Shown one piece after another: positions 53,559 to 62,377 of a stretch of DNA of 64,000 bases; the first letter of the stretch is position 1; each line of letters begins with the position of its first letter. The notes under the pieces are model-generated. The model did no database searches. It saw only the letters and a list, made by a program, of their open reading frames with translations, and was not told where the DNA came from. The stretch lies in the NCBI GenBank assembly GCA_964604705.1, contig CAZSAP010000001.1:62001-126000 (forward strand), given 5' to 3'. This DNA comes from JAAXVQ01 sp964604705 (GTDB taxonomy: Bacteria > Oederibacteriota > JAAXVQ01). The position numbers and the translations under genes were made by a program.

Positions 53559-54150
53559 GCGTTTTTCGCAAATACTCAGCAACTTTCTTGAGTGCCCGTG
53601 AACGGTGACTGATGCTGTTTTTCTCGAAGGCACTCATTTCGGCCAAGGTTTGCTTGGCTCCGGTGGGCACAAAAAGCGGATCGTACCCAAAACCGTTTTT
53701 CCCACGTGCTTCGGAAACGATCTTTCCCAGCAAGGTGCCGGTGAAGGTTACGGTCGTTTTACCGGGCCACGCCAGTGCCATGGTGGTCGCAAAGTAGGCC
53801 TTGCGTTGTGCCCCTGTGACGTTTTTTAGCGCCTTGAGCAGTTTCACGTTATTGGCTGTGTAGTCGCAGGCTGGTCCTGCGTAACGCGCCGAACGTACCC
53901 CGGGTTTGCCATCCAAGACCGGGACAAACAATCCGGAATCATCCGAGAGTGCCGGGAGTCCTAAGGCCTTCGAAATGGCTTCGGCCTTTTTTATGGCATT
54001 GGCTTCCAAGGTTTTCCCGTTTTCCACCACGTCAGGGAGAGGCGGATAATGGTCGAGGGATCGCAAACCGATGCCCGACCCCTTGAGCATTTTCGAAATC
54101 TCAGCCAGCTTGTGTTGATTGCGCGTTGCGGCGACGAGAGTGAGGGTCAT
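53533..54150 (-). CDS. rdgB: XTP/dITP diphosphatase (non-canonical purine NTP pyrophosphatase)
   Basis: Removes inosine and xanthosine triphosphates from the nucleotide pool. The 205 residues contain the Ham1/RdgB signatures: TRNQHKLAEISKML at the start, LSDDSGLFVPVLDGKPGVRSARYAG with the metal-binding acidic pair, GKNGFGYDPLFVP, and the closing SHRSRALKK. It is 12 bp downstream of rph, a pairing seen in many bacteria. Confidence 0.97.
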   Translation of the reverse strand: MTLTLVAATRNQHKLAEISKMLKGSGIGLRSLDHYPPLPDVVENGKTLEANAIKKAEAISKALGLPALSDDSGLFVPVLDGKPGVRSARYAGPACDYTANNVKLLKALKNVTGAQRKAYFATTMALAWPGKTTVTFTGTLLGKIVSEARGKNGFGYDPLFVPTGAKQTLAEMSAFEKNSISHRSRALKKVAEYLRKTLEKKPIKG

Positions 54151-54162
54151 CGCAATTATCCT

Positions 54163-54885
54163 TTATTGTGTAATGTCGCCCAAGAGCTCTTTTTGGGCTT
54201 GAACGAGCGTCTTAATGCCGGAATCGGCCAAATCCAGCATGGCATTCAACTGTTCCCGGGAAAAAGGATCTTTTTCAGCCGTGCCTTGAACTTCAATCAG
54301 TTTCCCGGATCCGGTCATGATCACGTTCATATCCACCTCGGCTTGACTGTCTTCCACATACGCCAAGTCCAGGAGCAATTCGTTTTTGACATGGCCTATG
54401 GAGACCGCGGCCACATAGTCGCTAAACGGCAGGGCTGTGAGCAAGCCTTTGGATTTGACCCAGCGGCAGGCATCCACCATGGCGATGAAGGCGCCGGTGA
54501 TGGAGGCCGTACGCGTGCCGCCATCGGCTTGAATGACATCGCAATCCACAAGGATCGTGCGTTCCCCCAGTTTGGACATGTCCGTAACCACGCGCAAGGA
54601 GCGCCCAATAAGGCGTTGGATCTCCTGGGTGCGGCCGTTCTTTCCTTTGATGCCTTCCCGCTGAATGCGTTGCGGCGAGGAGCGTGGAAGCATGCCGTAC
54701 TCGGCCGTGACCCAGCCTTGCCCTTTGCCGCGTAAAAACGGAGGGACGTCTTCTTGAATGGTCGCGGTACACAAAACTTTGGTATCGCCGGTCTCGATCA
54801 AAACGGCCCCTTCCACCCCTTTGAGGTAATTCCGGGTGATTTTCAACGGCCGAATCTGGTTGTTCTGACGTCCATCTGCGCGCAT
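54163..54885 (-). CDS. rph: Ribonuclease PH
   Basis: Phosphorolytic 3'-to-5' exoribonuclease trimming tRNA 3' ends. The 240-residue length is standard. It begins RADGRQNNQIRPLKI, contains GWVTAEYGMLPRSSPQR and the active-site region ILVDCDVIQADGGTRTASITGA, and ends with a helical tail. All tRNAs in this window encode CCA, so trimming rather than CCA addition would mature them. The ATG follows GGAAGG at 7 nt, 13 bp after the HgdB-like gene. Confidence 0.98.
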   Translation of the reverse strand: MRADGRQNNQIRPLKITRNYLKGVEGAVLIETGDTKVLCTATIQEDVPPFLRGKGQGWVTAEYGMLPRSSPQRIQREGIKGKNGRTQEIQRLIGRSLRVVTDMSKLGERTILVDCDVIQADGGTRTASITGAFIAMVDACRWVKSKGLLTALPFSDYVAAVSIGHVKNELLLDLAYVEDSQAEVDMNVIMTGSGKLIEVQGTAEKDPFSREQLNAMLDLADSGIKTLVQAQKELLGDITQ

Positions 54886-54898
54886 AGGTAGACCTTCC

Positions 54899-55906
54899 TT
54901 AACGAGTTGATCCGGAACGCTGCTGATGCAGCATTTCCAAAAATGCTTCGACGCGGGTGCGGGAACGTCCGTCCAAAGGTCCGGGGCGGTCCCCTTCCAG
55001 CGTTAAAATAGGCAAATGCAAGTGTTTGCGAAAGGTCATATCTTCAATCTGATGATGGCAAAAGGACTGCACATAGTGAATGTAGCCGTCCAAGCGCCGG
55101 ACCATGGTCTGCTCAGCAATGTCCGCAATGCGCCCAAAAATGGAGTACGGATACGTGTACGAGAGGTACTGTTCCAACAGGTCTCCGCTGTAGTTGGGCA
55201 TGGCAAACTGCCGCGGGACTTCATTGAACACCACGCGGGCTCCAAGTTCTTCCAAGAAGCTAAACAAATCCGAGTAAATGGTGGGTACGCCCAACAGACC
55301 CAAGCGTAAGGTGGTGTCTGGGTACGCCGCTTTGGAGGTTTTTAGAAGCGCTTCCAGTTCTTCCTGATAGCGATCCGGCTGCCCTTTGAAATCCGAACAA
55401 TTGACCAAGACATCGAAATTGTCCTGGCCGGAGAGCATGTTGGTTTGCCAGGTTCGCCGGTCCAGTTCATGCGCCAAGGTCCGAATGAAATCCAGGCGCT
55501 TTTTGGCCGCCCGCACTTCGTCCCACTGGACTTCGTAGAGGTTCATGATTTTTTCGATCTCAAACCGGAGCAAATAGCGGTTCTTGTCATACGGAAAGGA
55601 AAACGAGAGGAATTGCGACGCTTCGGGCAGTATGGCCTCGAGCATGGATTGCAAATGGGTGCAATCCCCTTGGACCACCCCGATGATGTCCCGGATATCC
55701 GAATCGCGAATGGTGGTATACAAGCCTTTGACCCAGGCGCAGGTGTTGCGCGGAAGCCCGTCGCGTTCCGCTTCATCCAACAACGCTTGTGGTTGGGTGG
55801 ACGTAATGAACCGGTTGTTTAAATCCACCGGGGTGATGCCTGCGGCAAAGAGGACCTCCACTGGAATGGTTGAGGTGATACCCACCACACTGGGTCGGAC
55901 AGACAT
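54899..55906 (-). CDS. 2-hydroxyacyl-CoA dehydratase D-component-like (HgdB/BcrC family) protein
   Basis: A 335-residue protein resembling the Fe-S subunits of 2-hydroxyglutaryl-CoA dehydratase and benzoyl-CoA reductase. It begins VVGITSTIPVEVLFAAGITPVDLNN, as those subunits do. Candidate cluster ligands are Cys56 (NTCAWVKG), Cys82 (QGDCTHLQ) and a Cys near 285 (QSFCHHQIED). Neither a second dehydratase subunit nor the ATP-dependent activator is encoded nearby, so a fermentative dehydratase role is doubtful. It may act alone in sulfur or cofactor chemistry. The ATG at 55904-55906 overlaps the queE stop by 1 bp (TAATG); an upstream in-frame start would lie inside queE. Confidence 0.7.
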   Translation of the reverse strand: MSVRPSVVGITSTIPVEVLFAAGITPVDLNNRFITSTQPQALLDEAERDGLPRNTCAWVKGLYTTIRDSDIRDIIGVVQGDCTHLQSMLEAILPEASQFLSFSFPYDKNRYLLRFEIEKIMNLYEVQWDEVRAAKKRLDFIRTLAHELDRRTWQTNMLSGQDNFDVLVNCSDFKGQPDRYQEELEALLKTSKAAYPDTTLRLGLLGVPTIYSDLFSFLEELGARVVFNEVPRQFAMPNYSGDLLEQYLSYTYPYSIFGRIADIAEQTMVRRLDGYIHYVQSFCHHQIEDMTFRKHLHLPILTLEGDRPGPLDGRSRTRVEAFLEMLHQQRSGSTR

Positions 55907-56667
55907 TAGAGCAAACCTAAGATCGGATGAATTTGCGGAATAAGTCGTACCCGCGAATGTATCTGTCCGGCGGCTTGGATAAAGGAATTCAAACGATGTT
56001 GATGGGTTTTCAGCTTCCAATTAATGCCCGTAGCCGGTTGGAGGATGAGATCCCACTTGGGCACTATTCTTTGCGCCAAACGCGCGGCTTGGACGATCTC
56101 GACCGAGGAGGTTTTAGGTACGAGCACGAGTTTGATGGCTCCGGGCAAGGTTTTGGCGGCTTTCAAGAACAGTTCGTGCCGGTTCCAGGCCGTCGGTGTG
56201 CCGGTCGCCGAGGCCAGTTTGATGTCGGCCGATACAAAGTCAATGTGGGAGCGCATTTTTTTCATGGCCGGGGCCAACAAGCCGTTGGTCTCGAGAAACA
56301 AAGGCAGACGCCATTTTTGCCGAGCCAATTCCTTGGACAAGGCATTTAAAAAGACTTCTTGTTCCAGTGGTTCGCCGCCGGTTAAAGCCAAACTGTGGAA
56401 CGGGCCGGAGGTGAGTTGCAGATTCCAGAGCAAAGGAACAATCTCCGCGGGCAGGACCGGATTATGCATGACCACAGGAGCGGCCAGGTTGGGCAAATGA
56501 ACATGCCAGGTCTTGGGACGGGAGGCACGGCTTTGGGGGGTGTCGCAATAGGCGCAGGTTTCGCGGCAGCCGGCCAAGCGTAAAAAGATTTGGCGGTGCC
56601 CCACCCACGGGCCTTCCCCTTGGATGCTGGCAAAGAGTTCCGCCAAATACCCCACTGAGTTACTCAT
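55906..56667 (-). CDS. queE: 7-carboxy-7-deazaguanine synthase (radical SAM)
   Basis: Radical SAM enzyme converting 6-carboxy-tetrahydropterin to 7-carboxy-7-deazaguanine in queuosine synthesis. The 253 residues carry the cluster motif C34-x3-C38-x2-C41 in LAGCRETCAYCDTP. A preceding SIQGEGPWVGHRQIFLRLAGC and a following LTGGEPLEQEVF are also typical. The start overlaps queD by 8 bp, so the two are coupled. QueC and GTP cyclohydrolase are not in the window. Confidence 0.93.
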   Translation of the reverse strand: MSNSVGYLAELFASIQGEGPWVGHRQIFLRLAGCRETCAYCDTPQSRASRPKTWHVHLPNLAAPVVMHNPVLPAEIVPLLWNLQLTSGPFHSLALTGGEPLEQEVFLNALSKELARQKWRLPLFLETNGLLAPAMKKMRSHIDFVSADIKLASATGTPTAWNRHELFLKAAKTLPGAIKLVLVPKTSSVEIVQAARLAQRIVPKWDLILQPATGINWKLKTHQHRLNSFIQAAGQIHSRVRLIPQIHPILGLL

Positions 56668-57034
56668 AGTATCTCACAAAGGCTCGGGAGGATTCCCAGA
56701 CAATGACGCAATGAATGCTCACCGTAGGATGCTCTTTTTCCAGAAAGGCACGTGCCTGCCGGTAGATGGACTTGGCCAGGTTCTCCGATGTGGGGTTGTC
56801 CTGGGAAAATTCCGGGAGTTCGTTGAGCATGCGGTGATCGTAGTTTTCCAAAATCTCATGCAAGGTTTTTTTCAAAATGCCGAAATCAATGGCCAACCCA
56901 ATGGCATCCAAATCCGGGGTTTTTACTTCCAGGCGTACTTTCCAGTTGTGTCCATGGCAGTTCTCGCACTTACCATGATAGCCGCGGAGTTGATGCCCGG
57001 CGGCCATTTCCTGTTCTACGGCAATTTCATACAT
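56660..57034 (-). CDS. queD: 6-carboxy-5,6,7,8-tetrahydropterin synthase
   Basis: Second step of the deazaguanine pathway, acting on dihydroneopterin triphosphate. The 124 residues have His14 (AAGHQL) and the His27/His29 pair of CHGHNW as zinc ligands, Cys23 as the catalytic cysteine, and DFGILKKTLHEILENYDHRMLN further on. The ATG follows AGAGGTGCCTT. It is the gene before queE, 37 bp after cimA. Confidence 0.95.
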   Translation of the reverse strand: MYEIAVEQEMAAGHQLRGYHGKCENCHGHNWKVRLEVKTPDLDAIGLAIDFGILKKTLHEILENYDHRMLNELPEFSQDNPTSENLAKSIYRQARAFLEKEHPTVSIHCVIVWESSRAFVRYYE

Positions 57035-57071
57035 AAGGCACCTCTTTTACTTGAACCCTGATTCAGTCTGA

Positions 57072-58640
57072 CTATCTCCAGCCACGATCCGAGTGGAGCT
57101 TATACTCAATGGAGTCCACCAACGCTTCCCAAGACGCTTCAATGATGTTTGTGGAAACGCCTACCGTACCCCACACGTTTTTATCGTCCTGGCTCTCAAT
57201 GTACACACGGACTTTGGCTTCGGTACCGGCCTTGGAATCCAAGACGCGTACCTTGTAATCCACCAGATGCATTTTTTTCAACCCTGGATAGTACGGTTCC
57301 AAAGCCTTGCGCAGGGCGCTATCCAAAGCATTCACCGGGCCATCCCCTTCGGCCGCGGTGTGAATGTCTTTCTCTTGGATGGCGATCTTTACCGTGGCTT
57401 CGGAAATAAGTTTGTCCTCGCGCCGTTCCACACTGACCCGGAATCCGCGGAGGGCAAAGAAAGATTTGTGCTTCTTCAGGCTGCGTTCCATCAAAAGCCG
57501 GAAACTGGCGTCGGCCCCTTCGAACTTATAGCCGGCAAATTCCAATTCCTTGAGTCGTTCAATGATGCGCTTGGCCTCATCGGAGCCTGGATCCAGGCGC
57601 ACGCCCATTTGATCAGCTTTGAACAAGACCGAAGCCACCCCGGCCTGCTCGGAGATGATGATGCGGCGTTCGTTTCCCACAGTGGAAGGTTCCACATGTT
57701 CGTAGGAAACGGGGTTCTTGCGGACTGCATCCACGTGCAAGCCGCCTTTGTGCGCAAACGCGTTGTAACCGACGTAGGCACTGAATTCACGCGGAGGCAC
57801 ATTGGCGATCTCAGACACACTGCGGGCCAAGGTGGTGATCTGTTTTAACTGGGCCGGACTCAGGCACTTCTTTCCCATTTTTAATTGGAGCGAGGGTATG
57901 ACCGAGCACAAGTTGGCATTGCCGCAACGCTCCCCGTAGCCGTTGATCGTGCCTTGGACCATGGTCGCACCGGCTTCAACGGCCGCCAAGGAATTGGCCA
58001 CGGCCAGTTCGCTGTCGTTGTGCGCATGGATGCCTATGGCCGCGCGAACTTTGGGGCGAATGACACGTAAAATGTCCGCCAACTCCGAGGAGAGCGTACC
58101 CCCGTTGGTGTCGCAGAGCACAAGCCATTCGGCTCCGGCTTCATCGGCCGCTTGCAAGACCTGCAGGGCATACTCGGGATTGGCGCGATACGCGTCAAAA
58201 AAATGTTCGGAATCAAAAAGCACGAGGCGTTTTTTGGATTTTAAATACGCCACACTCTCGCGGATCATCTTCAAGTTCTCTTCCAAGGAAATGCGCAACA
58301 CGTCGCGCACATGCAGGTCCCAGGTCTTACCGACAATGGCCACGGCAGGGGTACCGGCGTCAAGCAGAGTTTGAAGCGAGGGATCTTGATCCACCTTGTA
58401 CTTGGCGCGCCGCGTACTGCCAAACGCCACCAACACCGCATGTTTCAACGGACGCTTCTTCATGCGCCGATAGAATTCCAGGTCCTTGGTGTTGGTATGG
58501 GCCGGATAACCGCCTTCGATAAAATCCACCTTCCCGTCCAACATGTGGGCAATGGTCACTTTATCCTCTACCGAGAATTCAATCTCCTCGGATTGGGCGC
58601 CGTCGCGCAGGGTGGTATCGTAGAGAAAAACTTTGCTCAT
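57072..58640 (-). CDS. cimA: (R)-citramalate synthase
   Basis: Condenses acetyl-CoA and pyruvate to citramalate, a route to 2-oxobutyrate and isoleucine. The 522 residues include a TIM barrel opening LYDTTLRDGAQSEEIEFSVEDK, metal-binding GIHAHNDSELAVANS, QGTINGYGERCGNANL, and a C-terminal LeuA-dimer regulatory domain. The sequence matches the CimA branch (GGYPAHTNTKDLEFYRRM) better than LeuA, but homocitrate or isopropylmalate synthase activity cannot be excluded by eye. The ATG follows AGGAGG. Confidence 0.9.
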   Translation of the reverse strand: MSKVFLYDTTLRDGAQSEEIEFSVEDKVTIAHMLDGKVDFIEGGYPAHTNTKDLEFYRRMKKRPLKHAVLVAFGSTRRAKYKVDQDPSLQTLLDAGTPAVAIVGKTWDLHVRDVLRISLEENLKMIRESVAYLKSKKRLVLFDSEHFFDAYRANPEYALQVLQAADEAGAEWLVLCDTNGGTLSSELADILRVIRPKVRAAIGIHAHNDSELAVANSLAAVEAGATMVQGTINGYGERCGNANLCSVIPSLQLKMGKKCLSPAQLKQITTLARSVSEIANVPPREFSAYVGYNAFAHKGGLHVDAVRKNPVSYEHVEPSTVGNERRIIISEQAGVASVLFKADQMGVRLDPGSDEAKRIIERLKELEFAGYKFEGADASFRLLMERSLKKHKSFFALRGFRVSVERREDKLISEATVKIAIQEKDIHTAAEGDGPVNALDSALRKALEPYYPGLKKMHLVDYKVRVLDSKAGTEAKVRVYIESQDDKNVWGTVGVSTNIIEASWEALVDSIEYKLHSDRGWR

Positions 58641-58658
58641 GCTCGCCTCCTTAAAATC

Positions 58659-60353
58659 CTAACGGTGAATATCTTTGATCTCAAGCTGCAAACTGGTGGT
58701 GCCGTTCCAGGTATTTTCCATCAAATGGCCTACAATATCCAGCGGATTTGCAATATCCAGGTACTGGGCCTCTTCGGCTAAGCCAAAGCCAATGGCATCC
58801 AGGGAACGATTCTGGCCATCGGTCAGCTTCAATTTCAAATGCCGTTCCCCCACCACGCGCGGAGCCGTTGCCAGCCACATCTGGGAAAGTTTGAGCATGG
58901 GCCGGGTGTTGCAAAAACCATAAGGTTCGAGGGCCTTAAGCTCCTGACAAAAACGAGGGGTTAATTCCTTTAGGCCTACGCAGGCATCGACGGTGATAAA
59001 CGGCGTCATCATTTCCTCGGTCAGTCGCACATGGGCCGAGGCATCCAACCCTTGGCGGAAAGCATCCAAGTGTTCTTCTACCAAAGTCACACCGGCCGCC
59101 ATTTCATGCCCACCCCATTTATGCAGAATGGGCGCCAGGCTATCCAAAACCGCATGCAAGGGAAACCCGGGAATGCTCCGTCCGGAACCGCGCCAGAAAC
59201 CTTCGTGTTCACCCAGGACAAAGCAGGGGCGATGGAACCGTTCGCACAGTTTTGAAGCCGCCAACCCCAGAACCCCTAAAGGCCAATCGCGTCCGGCCAC
59301 CATGAGCGCCCAAGGCAGCGGATCCAAAGCCTGAATGTGTTGGGTGGCTTCGGCAATAACCGCTTGTTCCATGGATTGACGGCGGGTGTTAAGCTGGTTC
59401 AACTGTTGGGCCAACGCATCGGCCGTGGATTCGGAATCGGCCATGAGCAAATCGTAGCTCTGTTGGGCATCGCCGATGCGTCCGGCGGCATTGAGGCGCG
59501 GCGCCAGTTTGAAGGCAAGGTCTTGAGAGGTCAGTGCGCCTTTTTCCAAAGCCGCCGCTTTAATGAGCGCGGTCAATCCCGGACGGTTGCCCCGGTTGAT
59601 CACAGAAAGGCCGGCCCGCGTTAAGCGGCGGTTTTCTCCCAAGAGCGGAACCACGTCGGCCACCGTGCCCAACGCCACCAGATCCAAATATTTGCGCAGC
59701 GGTTCATGATCGGTTTCACCCAGAGCCTCAGCGGCCGCACGAATGACCTGCAAGGCCACGCCTACGCCGGCCAGAGTGCGAAAGGTTTCAGGGCCCGAGA
59801 CTTTCGGATTCACGATCGCATGAGCCTCGGGCAGCTCGGCTCCGGGCTCATGGTGGTCGGTCACAATGACGTTGAGCCCAAGTTCTCGAGCGCGGCGCAC
59901 CTCGGCCAGGGCGGTAATGCCACAGTCGACGGTAATGAGATATTGGACGTTTTGTTCCTTTAACGCATCCAGACATTTGATGTTGAGGCCGTACCCGTCG
60001 CTGAGACGATCCGGAAGCAAAATCTGGACCTTCCCACCCCGATCGCGGATAAACTCGGCCATCACGGCCGTGGAGGTCACACCGTCCACGTCGTAGTCGC
60101 CAAAAATCGCGATGCCGGCGCGTTCACGTATGGCCTGGGCCATCAAGGCACCCGCCTCTTGCGTACCTGGCAACTCACGAAAATTGATCAAGCGTATGCC
60201 GGTGGGGTTTAAAAACTGGGTGGCACTCTCTAAATCCGTTAATCCCCGATGTATCAGTATCTGGGCGGTTAAAGGCAAAATATTAAGTTGTCCGGCCAAC
60301 TCCGCCACGTGTTCCGCGGTCGCTGCCGGTTTAAGAATCCAGCGTTTTTGCAC
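58659..60353 (-). CDS. recJ: Single-stranded-DNA-specific exonuclease RecJ
   Basis: 5'-to-3' ssDNA exonuclease in recombination and mismatch repair. The 564 residues have the DHH-family motifs IFGDYDVDGVTSTAVM, ITVDCGI and VTDHHEPGAELP, the DHHA1 domain ending in HKWGGHEMAAGVTL, and a C-terminal OB fold. Start is GTG at 60351-60353 (VQKRWILKPA). It is the first gene of the recJ-cimA-queDE-rph-rdgB series and has its own promoter at 60409-60437. Confidence 0.97.
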   Translation of the reverse strand: MQKRWILKPAATAEHVAELAGQLNILPLTAQILIHRGLTDLESATQFLNPTGIRLINFRELPGTQEAGALMAQAIRERAGIAIFGDYDVDGVTSTAVMAEFIRDRGGKVQILLPDRLSDGYGLNIKCLDALKEQNVQYLITVDCGITALAEVRRARELGLNVIVTDHHEPGAELPEAHAIVNPKVSGPETFRTLAGVGVALQVIRAAAEALGETDHEPLRKYLDLVALGTVADVVPLLGENRRLTRAGLSVINRGNRPGLTALIKAAALEKGALTSQDLAFKLAPRLNAAGRIGDAQQSYDLLMADSESTADALAQQLNQLNTRRQSMEQAVIAEATQHIQALDPLPWALMVAGRDWPLGVLGLAASKLCERFHRPCFVLGEHEGFWRGSGRSIPGFPLHAVLDSLAPILHKWGGHEMAAGVTLVEEHLDAFRQGLDASAHVRLTEEMMTPFITVDACVGLKELTPRFCQELKALEPYGFCNTRPMLKLSQMWLATAPRVVGERHLKLKLTDGQNRSLDAIGFGLAEEAQYLDIANPLDIVGHLMENTWNGTTSLQLEIKDIHR

Positions 60354-60408
60354 CTACGTATTCCCTGCTTTCTATGATCCCTGTACCGCGCTCTTTTTCA
60401 GCAGCGGC

Positions 60409-60437
60409 ATTATAGCCTACCCGTGAGGTTTACCCAA
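60409..60437 (-). promoter_or_regulatory. Promoter of the recJ operon
   Basis: Minus strand: -10 perfect TATAAT (409-414), 17-bp spacer, -35 TTGGGT (432-437). It directly abuts the terminator of the upstream pilB unit. The leader to the recJ GTG would be about 50 nt. Confidence 0.65.
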
Positions 60438-60482
60438 TAAAAAACCCTGTCCCCGTGCGCTCCCCGGCACAAGGACAGGGTT
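60438..60482 (-). terminator. Rho-independent terminator after pilB
   Basis: On the minus strand AACCCTGTCC (473-482) pairs with GGACAGGGTT (443-452), with an inner GTGC/GCAC stem, and is followed by a run of T residues to about 60438. It lies 20 bp after the pilB stop. Confidence 0.92.
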
Positions 60483-60501
60483 GAAAAGATCCAACGTTGG
60501 T

Positions 60502-62340
60502 TCAGCCTGCGACGCGCAACAATTCCTCGTACGAGGTAATGCCGGCAACGGCTTTGGCTTCCAGCTGTGCCTTCATGGACACAAACCCGGGAACCTCCGC
60601 CATGGCTTTTTTCAGCACCACCGTCGGCGCCTTGCCGATGATGGCTTCACGCACCGCATCGGTCACGGGCAAAACTTCAAAGACCGAGACCCGGCCGCGG
60701 TAACCGGTCTTAGAGCAGTTTTCACAGCCTTTGCCGCGGTACAGGATGATCTTTTTGCCCGTGGCTTGCGGTCCGAAACGCTTGGCAATGTCCGGTGTGG
60801 CTTCGTAGCTTTCCTTGCAGCGGGGACAGACCACACGTACCAGGCGCTGGTTGACCATAAGATTGAGGCTGGACCCGAGCAGGTACGGTTCAACACCCAT
60901 GTTCACCAGATATTGAATGGCGCCTAAAGAATCGTTGGCATGCAGGGTTGAAATAATCAAGTGTCCGGTAGGGACGGCATCCAAGACCAGACGTGCGGTC
61001 TCAATGTCATGCATTTCACCGACCAAAAGCACATCCGAATCCTGTTCCAGCATGGCGCGGACGCCGTTGGCGTAGGTCAAGCCGCGTTTTTCAATGACCG
61101 CAACTTGATTCACCCCGGCCAAGGAGTAGTCAACCGGCTCGTCCACGGACGACACGTTCTTGGTCGGTTGATTCAAGGCATTCAAGGTCGCATAGGCGGT
61201 GGTGGTTTTTCCGCTGCCTTTGGGACCTACCAACAGGATGAGCCCGCTGGGCAATTGCAATTGCTGGCGGAAGATCTGCAACTGAGTGGGTTCCATGCCG
61301 ACTTTGTCCAAATCCACAATCGGAGCCTCGGCATTGAGAATCCGGATTACGATTTTTTCACCCCAGAGTGTCGGGGCGATCATGATCAGCATCGAGACTT
61401 CTTTGCCCGGGATTTTAAGCTTCAGTCGGCCTTGTTGGGCCACTTTCTTTTCATTGGGATCCATTTCCGCCATGGCTTTGATCTTCGCCGCCAGGGCCGA
61501 AGCCAAGGTGCGGGGCGGTGATTGGACTTCCTGTAGGATGCCGTCAATGCGCCAGCGAATGCGGAAGGAGCGTTCGTACGGCTCAAAATGCACATCGGTC
61601 GCGCCGACTTTACTGGCTTCGACCAAAACGCTGGTCAAGAAGTTGAGCACCGGAGTATCGCCCCCGGCAGCGGTGGCCGGTGAGGGTGCAGGGGTTGGTT
61701 CTTGGTAAGCGGCCGCAGCCGAGGCCATGGACGACGTCGCGCTGGCCATGGAGCTCGACATGGATGATTGAGGAGCGGCTGGACGCGGAGCTTGTTGCAT
61801 GGGCTGGGGTGACGGCATGCTCATCGACGGCATGGAAGGCGCAGCCCCGAAGGAGTCATCCTTGCTGGAGGCTTTCACGAGTTCTCCGGCATCTTCCTCC
61901 TTGAACCCGAAATACTTATCCAACGCGGTTTTGATTTCTTTTTCGGATGAGAGGCGCAGTTCAAGGTCACAATGGGTGGAGAGCTTGATGTCGTCGGTGA
62001 CAAAGACGTTGCTCGGATCGGCCATGGCCAAAATCAAGGTGTTTCCCTTTTTGGTGACAGGAACCACATGTTGGGAACGCATCAGTTGTTCAGGCAGAAG
62101 CTTTATGATTGCAGGCTGAATGTTCTGCATCTCGGCCAAAGGAATGTAGGGAATCCCGAACTGATTACCCAAAAAAGCGTAAAGGACTTCATGGCTGACG
62201 TACCCCTTGCGGACCATGACTTCCCCAACCTTTTCACCGGTAACCTTTTGTTCCTGCAAGCATTCCTGGAGCTGTTCTTTGGAGATGATTTCTTCGTCCA
62301 TCAACATTTCGCCAATACGATGGCCTTTTTTGGTTGCCAT
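60502..62340 (-). CDS. PilB/GspE-family pilus or secretion assembly ATPase, atypical
   Basis: A 612-residue ATPase of the type IV pilus/type II secretion family. The N-terminal MshEN/T2SSE_N domain (HRIGEMLMDEEIISKEQLQE ... FGIPYIPL) is followed by a Met/Ser/Pro/Ala-rich linker (about 165-225), the ATPase core and a tetracysteine zinc site (CPRC ... CENC). Walker A is GPKGSGK (372-378). The Asp-box reads SVDEPVDY rather than the usual T-x-EDPVE, and the Walker B region reads LVGEMHDIETA rather than VGEIRDxETA. These changes make activity uncertain. It is 37 bp downstream of the dnaK-like gene. No other pilus genes are in the window. Confidence 0.88.
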   Translation of the reverse strand: MATKKGHRIGEMLMDEEIISKEQLQECLQEQKVTGEKVGEVMVRKGYVSHEVLYAFLGNQFGIPYIPLAEMQNIQPAIIKLLPEQLMRSQHVVPVTKKGNTLILAMADPSNVFVTDDIKLSTHCDLELRLSSEKEIKTALDKYFGFKEEDAGELVKASSKDDSFGAAPSMPSMSMPSPQPMQQAPRPAAPQSSMSSSMASATSSMASAAAAYQEPTPAPSPATAAGGDTPVLNFLTSVLVEASKVGATDVHFEPYERSFRIRWRIDGILQEVQSPPRTLASALAAKIKAMAEMDPNEKKVAQQGRLKLKIPGKEVSMLIMIAPTLWGEKIVIRILNAEAPIVDLDKVGMEPTQLQIFRQQLQLPSGLILLVGPKGSGKTTTAYATLNALNQPTKNVSSVDEPVDYSLAGVNQVAVIEKRGLTYANGVRAMLEQDSDVLLVGEMHDIETARLVLDAVPTGHLIISTLHANDSLGAIQYLVNMGVEPYLLGSSLNLMVNQRLVRVVCPRCKESYEATPDIAKRFGPQATGKKIILYRGKGCENCSKTGYRGRVSVFEVLPVTDAVREAIIGKAPTVVLKKAMAEVPGFVSMKAQLEAKAVAGITSYEELLRVAG

Positions 62341-62377
62341 GGAACATCCTCCCTACAGTGTGGAATCGTATATGCTT

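Noticed and set aside
57093..57848. 251-codon plus-strand frame opposite cimA
   Set aside because: It mirrors conserved cimA codons and has no recognisable domain or start signal; likewise 54049-54735 opposite rph.
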